DNA of 43,109 nucleotides from Pseudomonadota bacterium (lineage in GTDB: Bacteria > Myxococcota_A > UBA9042 > GCA-2863065). The stretch lies in the NCBI GenBank assembly GCA_005776725.1, contig SXOO01000166.1, positions 1 to 43,109 of the forward strand, written 5' to 3'. The translations under genes and the position numbers were made by a program. The notes under the pieces are model-generated. The model searched no databases, was not told the origin of the DNA, and worked only from the letters and a program-made list of their open reading frames with translations. The stretch's first letter is position 1. Every line of letters starts with the position of its first letter. Positions 1 to 7,735 of the stretch are shown here, one piece after another.

Positions 1-198
1 CGCCGGAGCCGCCGGAGCCGCCGGAGCCGCGACCGGGGCGGCGGGAGCCGGCGTCGCGCTCGCCGCGCCGCTCGGGGCGTGGTGACCCGCCCCGGCGATG
101 AGCGCGCCGAGGAAGATCCCGCCAACGATGAACGTGAACACGGTGGCCTGGAACGCGGGGGAAGCGACGATGGACGGCGGCTTGTCGGGGTGGCTCAT
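1..198 (-). CDS. Partial single-pass membrane protein with Ala/Pro-rich tail
   Basis: The first 66 codons of a gene that runs off the left edge of the window. The start ATG (198-196) has a Shine-Dalgarno AAGAGG about 9 nt upstream. The product begins MSHPDKPPSIVASP, followed by one hydrophobic segment at about residues 15-37. It then becomes a low-complexity Ala/Pro tract with several APA and AAP units, typical of a flexible periplasmic spacer. The GCC-GGA triplet run at the very edge is simply the DNA of this tract. The downstream domain is missing, so no function can be given. A sigma-70-like promoter and a 34-bp inverted repeat lie directly upstream. Confidence 0.6.
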   Translation of the reverse strand, partial: MSHPDKPPSIVASPAFQATVFTFIVGGIFLGALIAGAGHHAPSGAASATPAPAAPVAAPAAPAAPA

Positions 199-267
199 CG
201 GAACGGACCTCTTGGTGCGAATCTCTGGGTCGGAGTCCGCTCGCACCCGACGGAACACCCGGCCGCG

Positions 268-296
268 ACTCTAGTCCGGGGCGTTGCCGGGAGCAA
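268..296 (-). promoter_or_regulatory. Sigma-70-like promoter for the partial membrane protein gene
   Basis: On the minus strand, TTGCTC (296-291) is followed by a 17-nt spacer and TAGAGT (273-268). The predicted start point is near 261, giving a leader of about 60 nt before the ATG at 198. The -35 element abuts the 34-bp inverted repeat at 297-330, as expected for an upstream operator. Assigned by pattern only. Confidence 0.45.
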
Positions 297-330
297 TTCA
301 CCGGATCGCGAGAGCGCGGAGGTGAACCGG
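297..330. repeat. 34-bp inverted-repeat element, copy 1
   Basis: On the plus strand the element starts TTCACCGGA and ends GGTGAACCGG. The TTCACC and GGTGAA arms are perfectly complementary and flank a GC-rich core with GAGA at its centre. It matches the element at 6986-7019 at 33 of 34 positions; the single change is T for G in the inner stem. It lies between the end of the PRPP synthetase-like gene and the start of the next minus-strand gene, 99 nt upstream of that start codon. It could be an operator, a small dispersed repeat or an RNA hairpin. Confidence 0.7.
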
Positions 331-393
331 GCCGAGGAGCTCCGCTGCCTCGACCCCAACGAGGGGACCAGAGAGGGGCCGCTTAGGCGCTGA

Positions 394-1410
394 CTACCGC
401 GCCCGTTCTGCCGAGGCGACGGAGCCGCGCTGGTTGATCGAGAGGATGACTCGGGCGATCAGCGGCGCGATGTCGAACGACCGGTACCAGTCCGGGGCGC
501 CGATGTGCTCGATCGAGCCGGTCCCCACCATGCGGAAACGCCAGCCCTCCTCCTGCGCCCGCATCGCCAGCGCGCCGAGGCGCTCCCACGCGGGGTGCGA
601 GAGCACGGGGTGGGCGCAGGTGATCGTGATGTCTCGCGCCCCGTGCTCCTTCAGCTCGTGCACGGCGGCCACCACCGACCCGGCGGTGTCGACGATGTCG
701 TCCACGAGAAGCACGTCCTGGCCCGCCACGTCTCCGATGAGCGTGGACTTGAGGACGCGGTTCGCCGTGGTGTAGTCGCGGACCTTCGAGATCACGGCGA
801 GGCCGTGCTTGAGCTCCTCGGCGTACTGGCGGGCGCGCTCGAGACCGCCGACGTCGGGCGCGGCGACGATGGTGCCTTGAAGCCCCTCTTGAACGAGCCA
901 CGGGCACAGCGCCTGATGCAGCGTGACCGTCTCCAGGCGGCACACCCCCGGGTCGAACATGCCAGCGATCGCTTCGTTGTGGATCTCGAGCGCCACGACC
1001 CGCCGCGCACCCGACGCCTGCAGGCAGCGCGCGAGGAGGCCGGCGGAGATCCCCTCTCGCGTCCGGGCCTTGCGCTTGTCCTGCCGCGCGCACGGGAAGT
1101 AGGGCACCACCACGGTGATGTATTGCGCGTCGGCCAGGGACGCGGCCTCCACAGCATGGAGCAGCATCATGGTGCGGTCGTAGAGGGAGCGGGCGTCGCT
1201 GGGGGCGACGGGGGCCTGGAAGATGTAGACGTCGGAGCCCCGGATGTTCTCCTGGATCTCCAGCTTGCCCTCACCACACGCGAACCAGGTCTCGCGAGAG
1301 CCGGTCATCTCCACGTTGAGCTCGCTGGCCACGGCGGACGCCAAGCCGAGGGCCGGCTGGCACGACAGGATGTGAAGGGGGGCTCGGGGGACGCTCGACG
1401 AACGCGCCAT
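394..1410 (-). CDS. Ribose-phosphate pyrophosphokinase (PRPP synthetase) family protein
   Basis: A 338-residue member of the PRPP synthetase family. The family transfers pyrophosphate from ATP to ribose 5-phosphate, feeding nucleotide, histidine and tryptophan synthesis. Visible family blocks are CGEGKLEIQENIRGSDVYIF (residues 45-64, the family's FSDGE...E..RG.DV block), ARQDKRKARTREGISAG (108-124, the ATP loop), EIHNEAIAGMFD (142-153, in place of DLHA.QIQGFFD) and the PRPP-binding loop DDIVDTAGS (237-245). Several consensus residues are altered, notably DLHA to EIHN and the DTGGT-type loop to DTAGS. This may therefore be a divergent paralogue and not the housekeeping Prs, so no symbol is given. 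GGAG lies 8 nt before the ATG. It is divergent from the large lipoprotein gene. Confidence 0.85.
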   Translation of the reverse strand: MARSSSVPRAPLHILSCQPALGLASAVASELNVEMTGSRETWFACGEGKLEIQENIRGSDVYIFQAPVAPSDARSLYDRTMMLLHAVEAASLADAQYITVVVPYFPCARQDKRKARTREGISAGLLARCLQASGARRVVALEIHNEAIAGMFDPGVCRLETVTLHQALCPWLVQEGLQGTIVAAPDVGGLERARQYAEELKHGLAVISKVRDYTTANRVLKSTLIGDVAGQDVLLVDDIVDTAGSVVAAVHELKEHGARDITITCAHPVLSHPAWERLGALAMRAQEEGWRFRMVGTGSIEHIGAPDWYRSFDIAPLIARVILSINQRGSVASAERAR

Positions 1411-1503
1411 GGCTCAGCTCCTGTCTCGCGGGGGTTGCGGGCCGCGTCTACACCATCACGGGCGGGAACGCGACCCCCCATTTCCCCCGCGTGGTGCTGT
1501 TCC

Positions 1504-1519
1504 CTACCGCCTCCGGTAG
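1504..1519. repeat. Short inverted repeat in the divergent prs-like/lipoprotein intergenic region
   Basis: CTACCG, a CCTC loop and CGGTAG form a perfect 6-bp stem. It ends 28 nt before the lipoprotein ATG at 1548 and overlaps a -10-like TAGACT (1517-1522). It could act as an operator or a leader hairpin. No convincing -35 box accompanies it. Confidence 0.3.
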
Positions 1520-1547
1520 ACTGCCGGGGGTTTGCGTGGAGGTTCCG

Positions 1548-4500
1548 ATGCGGCGACTGAGGGTGGGCCTGTGGGCCGTGCTGGCAGCGTGTGGTGAAGA
1601 GACGGCTGGGGCGGGGCCGGACATCATCGCGGCAGTGGCCGTCGACGCAGGGAGCGGCGACACGGCCAGTACTCCGGGGCCCGGAGTAGAACAGGACGTC
1701 TCGGCCGAAGAGCCGGATTCGGCTGGGACGCCCGACGTCACGCCCGTCACGCCTGGAGGCGGCTTCGGCGAAGCCTGCGAGTCCAACGACGACTGCGCGA
1801 ACGGATACTGCGTGGAGGGCGCCCCGGGGCTGTTCTGCACCGAGGTGTGCTTGGACGAGTGCCCGGAGGGCTTCCGCTGCGGCGCAGTACCCCAGTCGAG
1901 CGGCGACACCTTGTTCCTCTGCCTCCCGAACTTCCCCGAGCTCTGCCGTCCTTGTACGCAGGACGTGGAGTGTTCGAGCGACGGCAGCTCGCGCTGCCTC
2001 GAGGGCGACAACGCGCGCTTCTGTGGCGGCGAGTGCGTCACTTCGGGCTGCCCGCAGGGCTTCAGCTGCACCGACGGCCAGTGTCGCCCCGACAGCGGGG
2101 CCTGCGAGTGCACGCCCAAGTACATCGAAGAAGCCGCGACCACCGTGTGCACCCGCTCGAACGAGTTCGGGAGCTGCGCCGGTACCCGCTGGTGCACTGC
2201 GGAGGGGTTGTCCGAGTGTGAAGCGCCCGCCCCGACAGCCGAGTCGTGTAACGGCGTCGACGACGACTGCGACGGACTCACTGACGAGGAGTCCCAAGAC
2301 CTCGACGCGGACGGGCTCGCGGACTGCGTGGACGGAGACGACGACGGCGACGGCGTCCTCGACACCCTCGACAACTGCCCGGTCGTCCCGAACGCCCCGC
2401 AGGGCGACCTCGACGCCGACGGGGTCGGCGACGTGTGCGATGACGACGATGACGGGGACGGCGTAAACGACGACGGGGACAACTGCCCGGTCGGCGCGAA
2501 CGCCGGCCAGGAGAACCTCGAAGGCGACCTCCTCGGCGACGTCTGTGACGAAGACGACGACGGAGACGGCGTGAACGATCCGCAGGACAACTGCCCTTCC
2601 ACGCCCAATCCGAACCAGGCCGACCTCGACGGCGACCTCTCGGGAGACGCCTGCGATACCGACGCCGACGCCGACGGCATCCCCAACACCTCGGACAACT
2701 GCCCCGCTGCGGCCAACCCCGGCCAGACCGACACCGACGCGGACGGCAGCGGGAACACCTGCGATCCGGACGATGACGGAGACGGCGTGCTCGACGAGCT
2801 CGACAACTGCCCGCTGGTCCAGAACCCGGACCAGCTGGACCTCAACCTGGACGGCCTCGGGGACGCCTGCGCCACGGACGACGACGGAGACGGCGTGGCA
2901 GACCCGATCGACAACTGCCCGAAGGCCCCGAACCCGAGTCAGGCGGACCAGGACGGCGACGGGCTCGGGGATCCGTGCGACCTGGACGACGACGGAGACG
3001 ACGTTCTCGACGCGGGCGACAACTGCAAGGGCGTGTTCAACCCCAGCCAGCTCGACTCCGACGCGGACGGCCTCGGTAACACCTGCGACGACGACGACGA
3101 CGACGACACCTGGATCGACTCCAAGGACAACTGCCCGCTGGTCGCGAACCCCGGCCAGGAGGACAGCGACAAGAACGGCGTGGGCGACGCCTGCGCGCTC
3201 GACGCGGACGGCGACGGACACCCGAACACCGCCGACAACTGCCCCGGCACCGCCAACGCGGACCAGCTCGACACCGACGGCGACGCCACAGGTGACGCCT
3301 GCGACGCAGACGACGACGCAGACGGAGTGCCGGACAGCGGCGACAACTGCCGCGTGGTCGCCAACCTCGATCAGTCCAATCTCGACGGCGACGCCGCGGG
3401 GGACGCGTGTGAGGCTGACGACGACGGGGACGCTGTGCCCGATCTCTTGGACGTGTGCCCGGTGATCTTCGATCCGGCGCAGGCCGACCTCGACAGCGAC
3501 GGTATGGGGGACCCCTGCGACGCCGACGACGACGGGGACGGCGTGGACGACACCATCGACCTGTGCCCGAAGCTGGCCGATCCGTCGCAGGCCGACTTCG
3601 ACGGCGACGCGCTCGGCGATGCCTGCGACCTCGACGATGACGGCGACTTCGATCCCGACGCGTCGGATTGCGCGCCCAAGAACGCCGCCGTGAGCCACTC
3701 CAGCCTCGAGTCGTGCAACGCGGCCGACGACAACTGCAACGGCTTCGTCGACGAGGGCTTCCTCGACACGAACGGCGACGGGGAGGCGGACTGCGTCGAC
3801 GAAGACGACGATGGCGATCTCGTGCCGGATCCGCTCGACGTCTGCCCGTTGGTCGCAGACGACCAGACCAACACCGACGGCGACACGCAGGGAGACGCGT
3901 GCGACGCCGATGACGACAACGACGGCGCGCTGGACGCCGTCGACTGCGCGCCGAAGGACCCCGCGGTGAAGAAGGGGGCGCCCGAGGTCTGCAACGGGAT
4001 CGACGACGACTGCGACATCGCGATCGACGAGGGCTTCGCGGACACCGATCAGGACGGCGACGCGAACTGCGTCGACGGCGACGACGATGGCGACGGCGAC
4101 CTGGACGAAGACGACTGCGAACCGCTGGATTCCACGGTGTGGTCCGCGGCTCAGGAGACGTGCAACGCCAAAGACGACGACTGCGACGGGCTGCTCGACG
4201 AGGTCTGCGGTCTCATGGAGGCCGGCTGGCCCACGTTCAAGCACAACTCGCGACGCACCAGCCACTCATGGGCCACGGACGTCCCCGCCACCGCGAAGCT
4301 GCGTTGGAAGCGAACCTTCGGGACGCCGGGCTTCGACAACTCGCCCGCGATCCCGGAGTCCCTCGCATCGGTGTACGTGGCGCACGGAGCGGTATTCCAC
4401 GCGTTGGATCCGGCCACCGGCACCACGCTCTGGCAGACGGATCTCGCCGGCGGCGTCCTCGGCGGCGGTGGCCCCTCCATCCGGAGAGATGGGACCGTAC

Positions 4501-5309
4501 TGGTCGGCGGAGGGCCCCGCCTGGACGCCCTGACGCCCGAGGGCGGCACCCTGTGGTCGCGCGGCTTCGGCGCGGACCTCGTGAACGGGACCCCCATGGT
4601 CGACGGTACAGGGCGCATCTTCGTGGTCGCCGGAAGCAAGCTCCGCGCCCTGGACCCGGCCGGCAACCTGCTGTGGAGCACTGAGGTGGGCGTCATCCCC
4701 GGGTCGATGCAGCAACACGCCGCCCTGGGTCAGAACGGTCTAGTGTATGTGGCCGGGTCCGCGCACACGCTCACGGCGGTCAACCCGTCGACCGGCACGA
4801 TCGCGTGGGCCTACGTGGGCGGCGAGCTCGACACGGATGGGAGCCCGGCCGTTGGGCAAGACGGACGCGTCTACCAGAGCTTCTCGGACACCGTGGTGTC
4901 CCTGACGCCGAGCGGCGGGCTGAACTGGAGCTACAAGGGCGGGCTCGGCGACATCGACTCGTCGGTCGCGATCTTCAACACCGGCTTCGAGTGCTGCAAC
5001 CCGGTCGATCTGGTCCTGGTCTCGAGCAACGGCAACACCGGCCTCGCCCAGCTGAGCTACGGGGGAGCCAAGCTCTGGCAGACCCTGTTCGCCAAGGACG
5101 GCTCGTTCAACAGCGCCCCCGCGGTCGACCGCGACGGCGATACGCTGCTGGGCGCCGACGACAAGACGATCCGGGTCCTCACCCGCGCGGGGGTGGTCAA
5201 GTGGTCGTTCACCGCCGACAACACGAACATCAAGGGCACCGCCGCGCTCGCCGGGGGACTCGCCGCCATCGGTGACGGCGGCGGGGTCCTCTACCTCTTC
5301 GCCCCTTGA
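1548..5309 (+). CDS. Lipoprotein with EGF-like Cys-rich, thrombospondin type 3/MopE-like calcium-binding repeats and a PQQ-type beta-propeller
   Basis: A 1253-residue predicted lipoprotein. The chosen ATG (1548) is preceded by GGAGG and gives a signal peptide with lipobox LAAC (Cys15); an earlier in-frame start at 1491 would bury the signal. After a Ser/Pro-rich linker comes a Cys-rich part (about residues 80-240). Next is an Asp-rich region (about 240-890) with some 13 thrombospondin type 3 repeats of the form DNCP...NP.Q.D.D.DG.GD.CD. Interspersed are four MopE-type motifs such as CNGVDDDCDGLTDE. The last 350 residues form PQQ/BamB-like propeller blades (for example VYVAHGAVFHALDPATGTTL). 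Type 3 repeats bind many calcium ions. The protein is inferred to be a surface- or periplasm-exposed, calcium-dependent adhesive or scaffold protein. Its stop overlaps the patatin gene start. Confidence 0.85.
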   Translation: MRRLRVGLWAVLAACGEETAGAGPDIIAAVAVDAGSGDTASTPGPGVEQDVSAEEPDSAGTPDVTPVTPGGGFGEACESNDDCANGYCVEGAPGLFCTEVCLDECPEGFRCGAVPQSSGDTLFLCLPNFPELCRPCTQDVECSSDGSSRCLEGDNARFCGGECVTSGCPQGFSCTDGQCRPDSGACECTPKYIEEAATTVCTRSNEFGSCAGTRWCTAEGLSECEAPAPTAESCNGVDDDCDGLTDEESQDLDADGLADCVDGDDDGDGVLDTLDNCPVVPNAPQGDLDADGVGDVCDDDDDGDGVNDDGDNCPVGANAGQENLEGDLLGDVCDEDDDGDGVNDPQDNCPSTPNPNQADLDGDLSGDACDTDADADGIPNTSDNCPAAANPGQTDTDADGSGNTCDPDDDGDGVLDELDNCPLVQNPDQLDLNLDGLGDACATDDDGDGVADPIDNCPKAPNPSQADQDGDGLGDPCDLDDDGDDVLDAGDNCKGVFNPSQLDSDADGLGNTCDDDDDDDTWIDSKDNCPLVANPGQEDSDKNGVGDACALDADGDGHPNTADNCPGTANADQLDTDGDATGDACDADDDADGVPDSGDNCRVVANLDQSNLDGDAAGDACEADDDGDAVPDLLDVCPVIFDPAQADLDSDGMGDPCDADDDGDGVDDTIDLCPKLADPSQADFDGDALGDACDLDDDGDFDPDASDCAPKNAAVSHSSLESCNAADDNCNGFVDEGFLDTNGDGEADCVDEDDDGDLVPDPLDVCPLVADDQTNTDGDTQGDACDADDDNDGALDAVDCAPKDPAVKKGAPEVCNGIDDDCDIAIDEGFADTDQDGDANCVDGDDDGDGDLDEDDCEPLDSTVWSAAQETCNAKDDDCDGLLDEVCGLMEAGWPTFKHNSRRTSHSWATDVPATAKLRWKRTFGTPGFDNSPAIPESLASVYVAHGAVFHALDPATGTTLWQTDLAGGVLGGGGPSIRRDGTVLVGGGPRLDALTPEGGTLWSRGFGADLVNGTPMVDGTGRIFVVAGSKLRALDPAGNLLWSTEVGVIPGSMQQHAALGQNGLVYVAGSAHTLTAVNPSTGTIAWAYVGGELDTDGSPAVGQDGRVYQSFSDTVVSLTPSGGLNWSYKGGLGDIDSSVAIFNTGFECCNPVDLVLVSSNGNTGLAQLSYGGAKLWQTLFAKDGSFNSAPAVDRDGDTLLGADDKTIRVLTRAGVVKWSFTADNTNIKGTAALAGGLAAIGDGGGVLYLFAP

Positions 5310-6145
5310 GCTCCCCATTCGACGCGGTCGTCTTCGCGGGCGGTGGCAACCGATGCCTCTGGCAAGCCGGCTTCTACGAGGTGGTGGCGCCCGCGATTGG
5401 CCTCGTGCCCGAGCGCTGCTCCGGATCCAGCGCCGGGGCAACGATCGCGTGCCTGCTCTTCGCCGGACGCGCCGTCGACGCCCTCGAACACTTCCGCGAA
5501 GCCACCGGGGCGAACCCGAGCAACGTCTACCCGCGGAACGCGCTGCGGGGGAAGCCGGTGTTCCCGCACTACGCGATGTATCGCCGCGTCATCGTGGACG
5601 TCATCGGCGACGACGGCTTCCAGCGGCTGCTCGCCGGCCCCGAGATCCGCGTTCAGCTGACGCGGCTGCCCCGCTGGGTGGGCCCGCGAGCCGGGGTGCT
5701 GCTGGGCCTCATGGCGTACTCCGTGGAGAAGGTGCTCTCGAGCCCCGTACACCCTCGCGCCGGACACCGCGTCGGCTTCGTCTCCGAGCTGGGGTCGGTT
5801 GGGGACTGCGCCAACGTCGAAGAGCTGGCCGACCTCCTCCTCGGGTCCTCCTGTGTGCCGCCGTTTACGCCGGTGCTCCGGCTCGGCGGGCGCACCGTGC
5901 TGGACGGCGGCGTAGTGGAGAACGTGCCGGTAGCGGCGGTGGAGCCGGACAGCCAGAAGATCCTGGTCCTGCTCACCCGGTCCTACCCCGCTCACCGGAT
6001 CCCCAAGGATCCCCGCCGCACGTACGCGATGCCCTCGCGCCCCATCCCGATCTCGAAGTTCGACTACACGAACCCGAAGGGCCTCGACATCGCCTACGAC
6101 CTCGGGCGCCTCGATGGCGAAGCGTTCGTCAAAGCGTGGCGTTGA
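5306..6145 (+). CDS. Patatin-like phospholipase
   Basis: A 279-residue patatin-family acyl hydrolase. The oxyanion-hole glycine run AGGGNRCLWQAG (residues 11-22), the nucleophile elbow GSSAG (40-44, Ser42) and the DGG motif (201-203, Asp201) supply the Ser-Asp dyad. The TTG start overlaps the TGA of the preceding lipoprotein gene in a TTGA arrangement (5306-5309), so translation is probably coupled. No signal peptide is visible, so the enzyme is probably cytoplasmic or inner-membrane associated. Family members release fatty acids from phospholipids or acylglycerols; the substrate here is unknown. A downstream ATG would remove the glycine loop, which supports the TTG start. Confidence 0.85.
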   Translation: MSSPFDAVVFAGGGNRCLWQAGFYEVVAPAIGLVPERCSGSSAGATIACLLFAGRAVDALEHFREATGANPSNVYPRNALRGKPVFPHYAMYRRVIVDVIGDDGFQRLLAGPEIRVQLTRLPRWVGPRAGVLLGLMAYSVEKVLSSPVHPRAGHRVGFVSELGSVGDCANVEELADLLLGSSCVPPFTPVLRLGGRTVLDGGVVENVPVAAVEPDSQKILVLLTRSYPAHRIPKDPRRTYAMPSRPIPISKFDYTNPKGLDIAYDLGRLDGEAFVKAWR

Positions 6146-6197
6146 TGTGGGGCGCTCGAGTAGTGAAGGGGGCAGGTGGCGTGCCGCCCCAGCTCGC

Positions 6198-6896
6198 TCA
6201 GAGCAGGAACTGAACCGACAGGAGCGCCGCCACATAGGCGTTCGTGTGCGCGGTGCTGCCCTTGGTGAAGAGGAACGACGGTCCAGCCTCCACGTTCAGC
6301 CCCAGCTGGAAGTTGCTGGTAAGCGCGTACTCGGCCCCGACCTCGAAGACCATCGGCAGGTTGTAGACCGCGCGGTTATCGCTCCCGTCGTCGAAGATGT
6401 AGACCGCGCTCTGAAAGTGCAGCCCGAACACTAGGCGGAGGTCGGTCGTAACCTCCCAGTCGGCGAGGAAGCCGCCGGGCAGACCCAGCTGCACCGCCCC
6501 CGAGAACTCCGGGGTGAAGTTGAGCGGTGCGCCGAACTTCCAGATGACCGCCATGTGCCACGCGCCCACGTCGGCCACGCGTAGCTTGATGTCTGCTCCG
6601 AAGCGCATCCCGAAGTTGCCGGCGCCGATGGTGTCTCCCGCCATGTGGGCGCCACCGGAGTAGAAGAAGCTGGCGCGCGGCGTGATCTGCAGCGTCCGCA
6701 GGACGGGGATGTGGTAGCCGAAGCGCACCTCGGGCCAACCTGCTTGCGCCTCGAAGGCCGTGCTGCGCACCGGCAACACCTCGGCCCCGAGCAGCGTGTA
6801 GGCCGCCGCGGGTGTGGTGGCCAGACAGACGCCGGCTAGGACCCAGAGCGCGCCGTGCCGCATGAGTCGGGCCACTTTCTCGAGTTTGAGTCGCAT
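6198..6896 (-). CDS. Predicted outer-membrane beta-barrel protein
   Basis: A 232-residue protein starting MRLKLEKVARLMRHGALW, followed by a hydrophobic stretch and an A-A-A signal-peptidase site near residue 32. The mature part has alternating amphipathic strands rich in aromatic and small residues (for example FGMRFGADIKLRV) and ends in a hydrophobic strand, SVQFLL. The pattern fits a small outer-membrane barrel with about 10 strands. The ATG at 6896 lies 8 nt from GGGGAGG; an in-frame GTG at 6905 would sit too close to it. The function is unknown. The inverted-repeat element at 6986-7019 lies 90 nt upstream. Confidence 0.65.
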   Translation of the reverse strand: MRLKLEKVARLMRHGALWVLAGVCLATTPAAAYTLLGAEVLPVRSTAFEAQAGWPEVRFGYHIPVLRTLQITPRASFFYSGGAHMAGDTIGAGNFGMRFGADIKLRVADVGAWHMAVIWKFGAPLNFTPEFSGAVQLGLPGGFLADWEVTTDLRLVFGLHFQSAVYIFDDGSDNRAVYNLPMVFEVGAEYALTSNFQLGLNVEAGPSFLFTKGSTAHTNAYVAALLSVQFLL

Positions 6897-6939
6897 GATG
6901 AGCACCTCCCCGTGCCGATTGATCGTCGGCGTGCCGAAG

Positions 6940-6953
6940 CCCGCTGAGGCGGG
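6940..6953. repeat. Leader hairpin upstream of the outer-membrane barrel gene
   Basis: CCCGC, TGAG and GCGGG form a perfect 5-bp stem with a 4-nt loop, 44 nt before the start codon of the barrel gene. It may influence translation or mark an operator. There is no further support. Confidence 0.25.
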
Positions 6954-6985
6954 TACTTCGCACCGGGAACCGGGGTGGTCAAAAT

Positions 6986-7019
6986 TTCACCGGAGCGCGA
7001 GAGCGCGGAGGTGAACCGG
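6986..7019. repeat. 34-bp inverted-repeat element, copy 2
   Basis: Same element as at 297-330 (33/34 identical). Here both stem segments pair perfectly: TTCACC with GGTGAA, and GCGC with GCGC around a GAGA loop, separated by a symmetric GGA/GGA internal loop. It lies between the end of the four-helix membrane protein gene (7116) and the barrel gene start (6896). On the minus strand it is followed after 4 nt by TTGACC (6982-6977), a good -35 box, although no clear -10 follows at the right distance. Confidence 0.7.
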
Positions 7020-7115
7020 CCCCAACATGGAATTCATGCTGACCGCTGGCCTAGGGCTCGCTGAATGCGCGAGGGCGATCACAGCGAGACGCGCGCCTCT
7101 AGGGCGGCAGCGGCC

Positions 7116-7592
7116 TCAGCCGGCGCGCCGCCGGAGCGCCCCCGCGTACACCCAATGGACCAGGAGCAGGAGCCCGGCCAGCGCCAGCAGGCCAGCCGAC
7201 ACCCAGAGCACCGGGAGCTCGGGGCGCAGCACCACCTCGTCCCCGTCCGCGATCCGGCGAGCCGGCACCCGGTCCGTGAGGATCCAGGCGAAGAACGCCA
7301 GGGTGACCTCGGCGAGCACGAGGCCCAGCACCGTGAACACGGGCCGTTGGCCCAGCCAGGCCTTCAGGTACACGAAGATGTAGGAGAAGCAGACCAGGTA
7401 CATGGCGGCGAACAAGGCGCCGTCGCGCAGGGAGCCGAACGCCGTGAAGAGGCCCGTAGCGGCGGACCCGGCGAACGCGAGGAGTACGGCCCAGATGAGC
7501 CGCGAGTGCGCGCGCCCGAGCGTCTCGCGGACCGCACGAACGCGGGCCTGGACGTCTTCTAGCGCGGCTTCGGGGGTGGCAGGCAGCTCCAC
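7116..7592 (-). CDS. Four-helix integral membrane protein, unknown function
   Basis: A 158-residue protein with a short amphipathic N-terminus (about 30 residues, predicted helical). Four hydrophobic segments follow at about 32-52, 58-78, 84-106 and 127-147, with an arginine-rich C-terminus (ALRRRAG). I do not recognise the family. The GTG start has no Shine-Dalgarno sequence, but a strong-looking promoter ends only 9 nt upstream, so the mRNA may be nearly leaderless. Confidence 0.55.
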   Translation of the reverse strand: MELPATPEAALEDVQARVRAVRETLGRAHSRLIWAVLLAFAGSAATGLFTAFGSLRDGALFAAMYLVCFSYIFVYLKAWLGQRPVFTVLGLVLAEVTLAFFAWILTDRVPARRIADGDEVVLRPELPVLWVSAGLLALAGLLLLVHWVYAGALRRRAG

Positions 7593-7601
7593 AGGAAGGG
7601 G

Positions 7602-7630
7602 GTTGTAGCCCGACGGCGAGCGGGTGTCAC
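7602..7630 (-). promoter_or_regulatory. Sigma-70-like promoter for the four-helix membrane protein gene
   Basis: On the minus strand, GTGACA (7630-7625), a 17-nt spacer and TACAAC (7607-7602). The predicted start point is about 7595, only 3 nt before the GTG start codon at 7592, which fits a leaderless or near-leaderless transcript. Confidence 0.5.
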
Positions 7631-7735
7631 GGCCCCGCCGGGTGGCGCCACCGGCCCGGGCGTCTTCTAGCGCCGGCTGGAAGGTGGCCCCTCAGCCACC
7701 GCTGTGTCAGGGTCGCGCCCCCCAAGGAGGGACGC

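Noticed and set aside
1..60. GCC-GGA triplet repeat at the left edge
   Set aside because: It is the coding DNA of an Ala/Pro linker in the partial membrane protein, not a separate repeat element.
505..1560. Plus-strand frame opposite the PRPP synthetase-like gene
   Set aside because: Composition is typical of a GC-rich shadow frame; the minus strand has the PRPP-binding loop and other family motifs.
2275..4206. Tandem DNA repeats resembling a CRISPR or satellite
   Set aside because: The period follows thrombospondin type 3 protein repeats in frame; the units are diverged and there are no spacers.
1305..4265. A 986-codon open frame antisense to the repeat lipoprotein
   Set aside because: It is the mirror of Asp-rich GAC/GAT codons giving Val/Ala-rich nonsense repeats. 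It crosses into the PRPP synthetase-like gene and has no domain or start signal.
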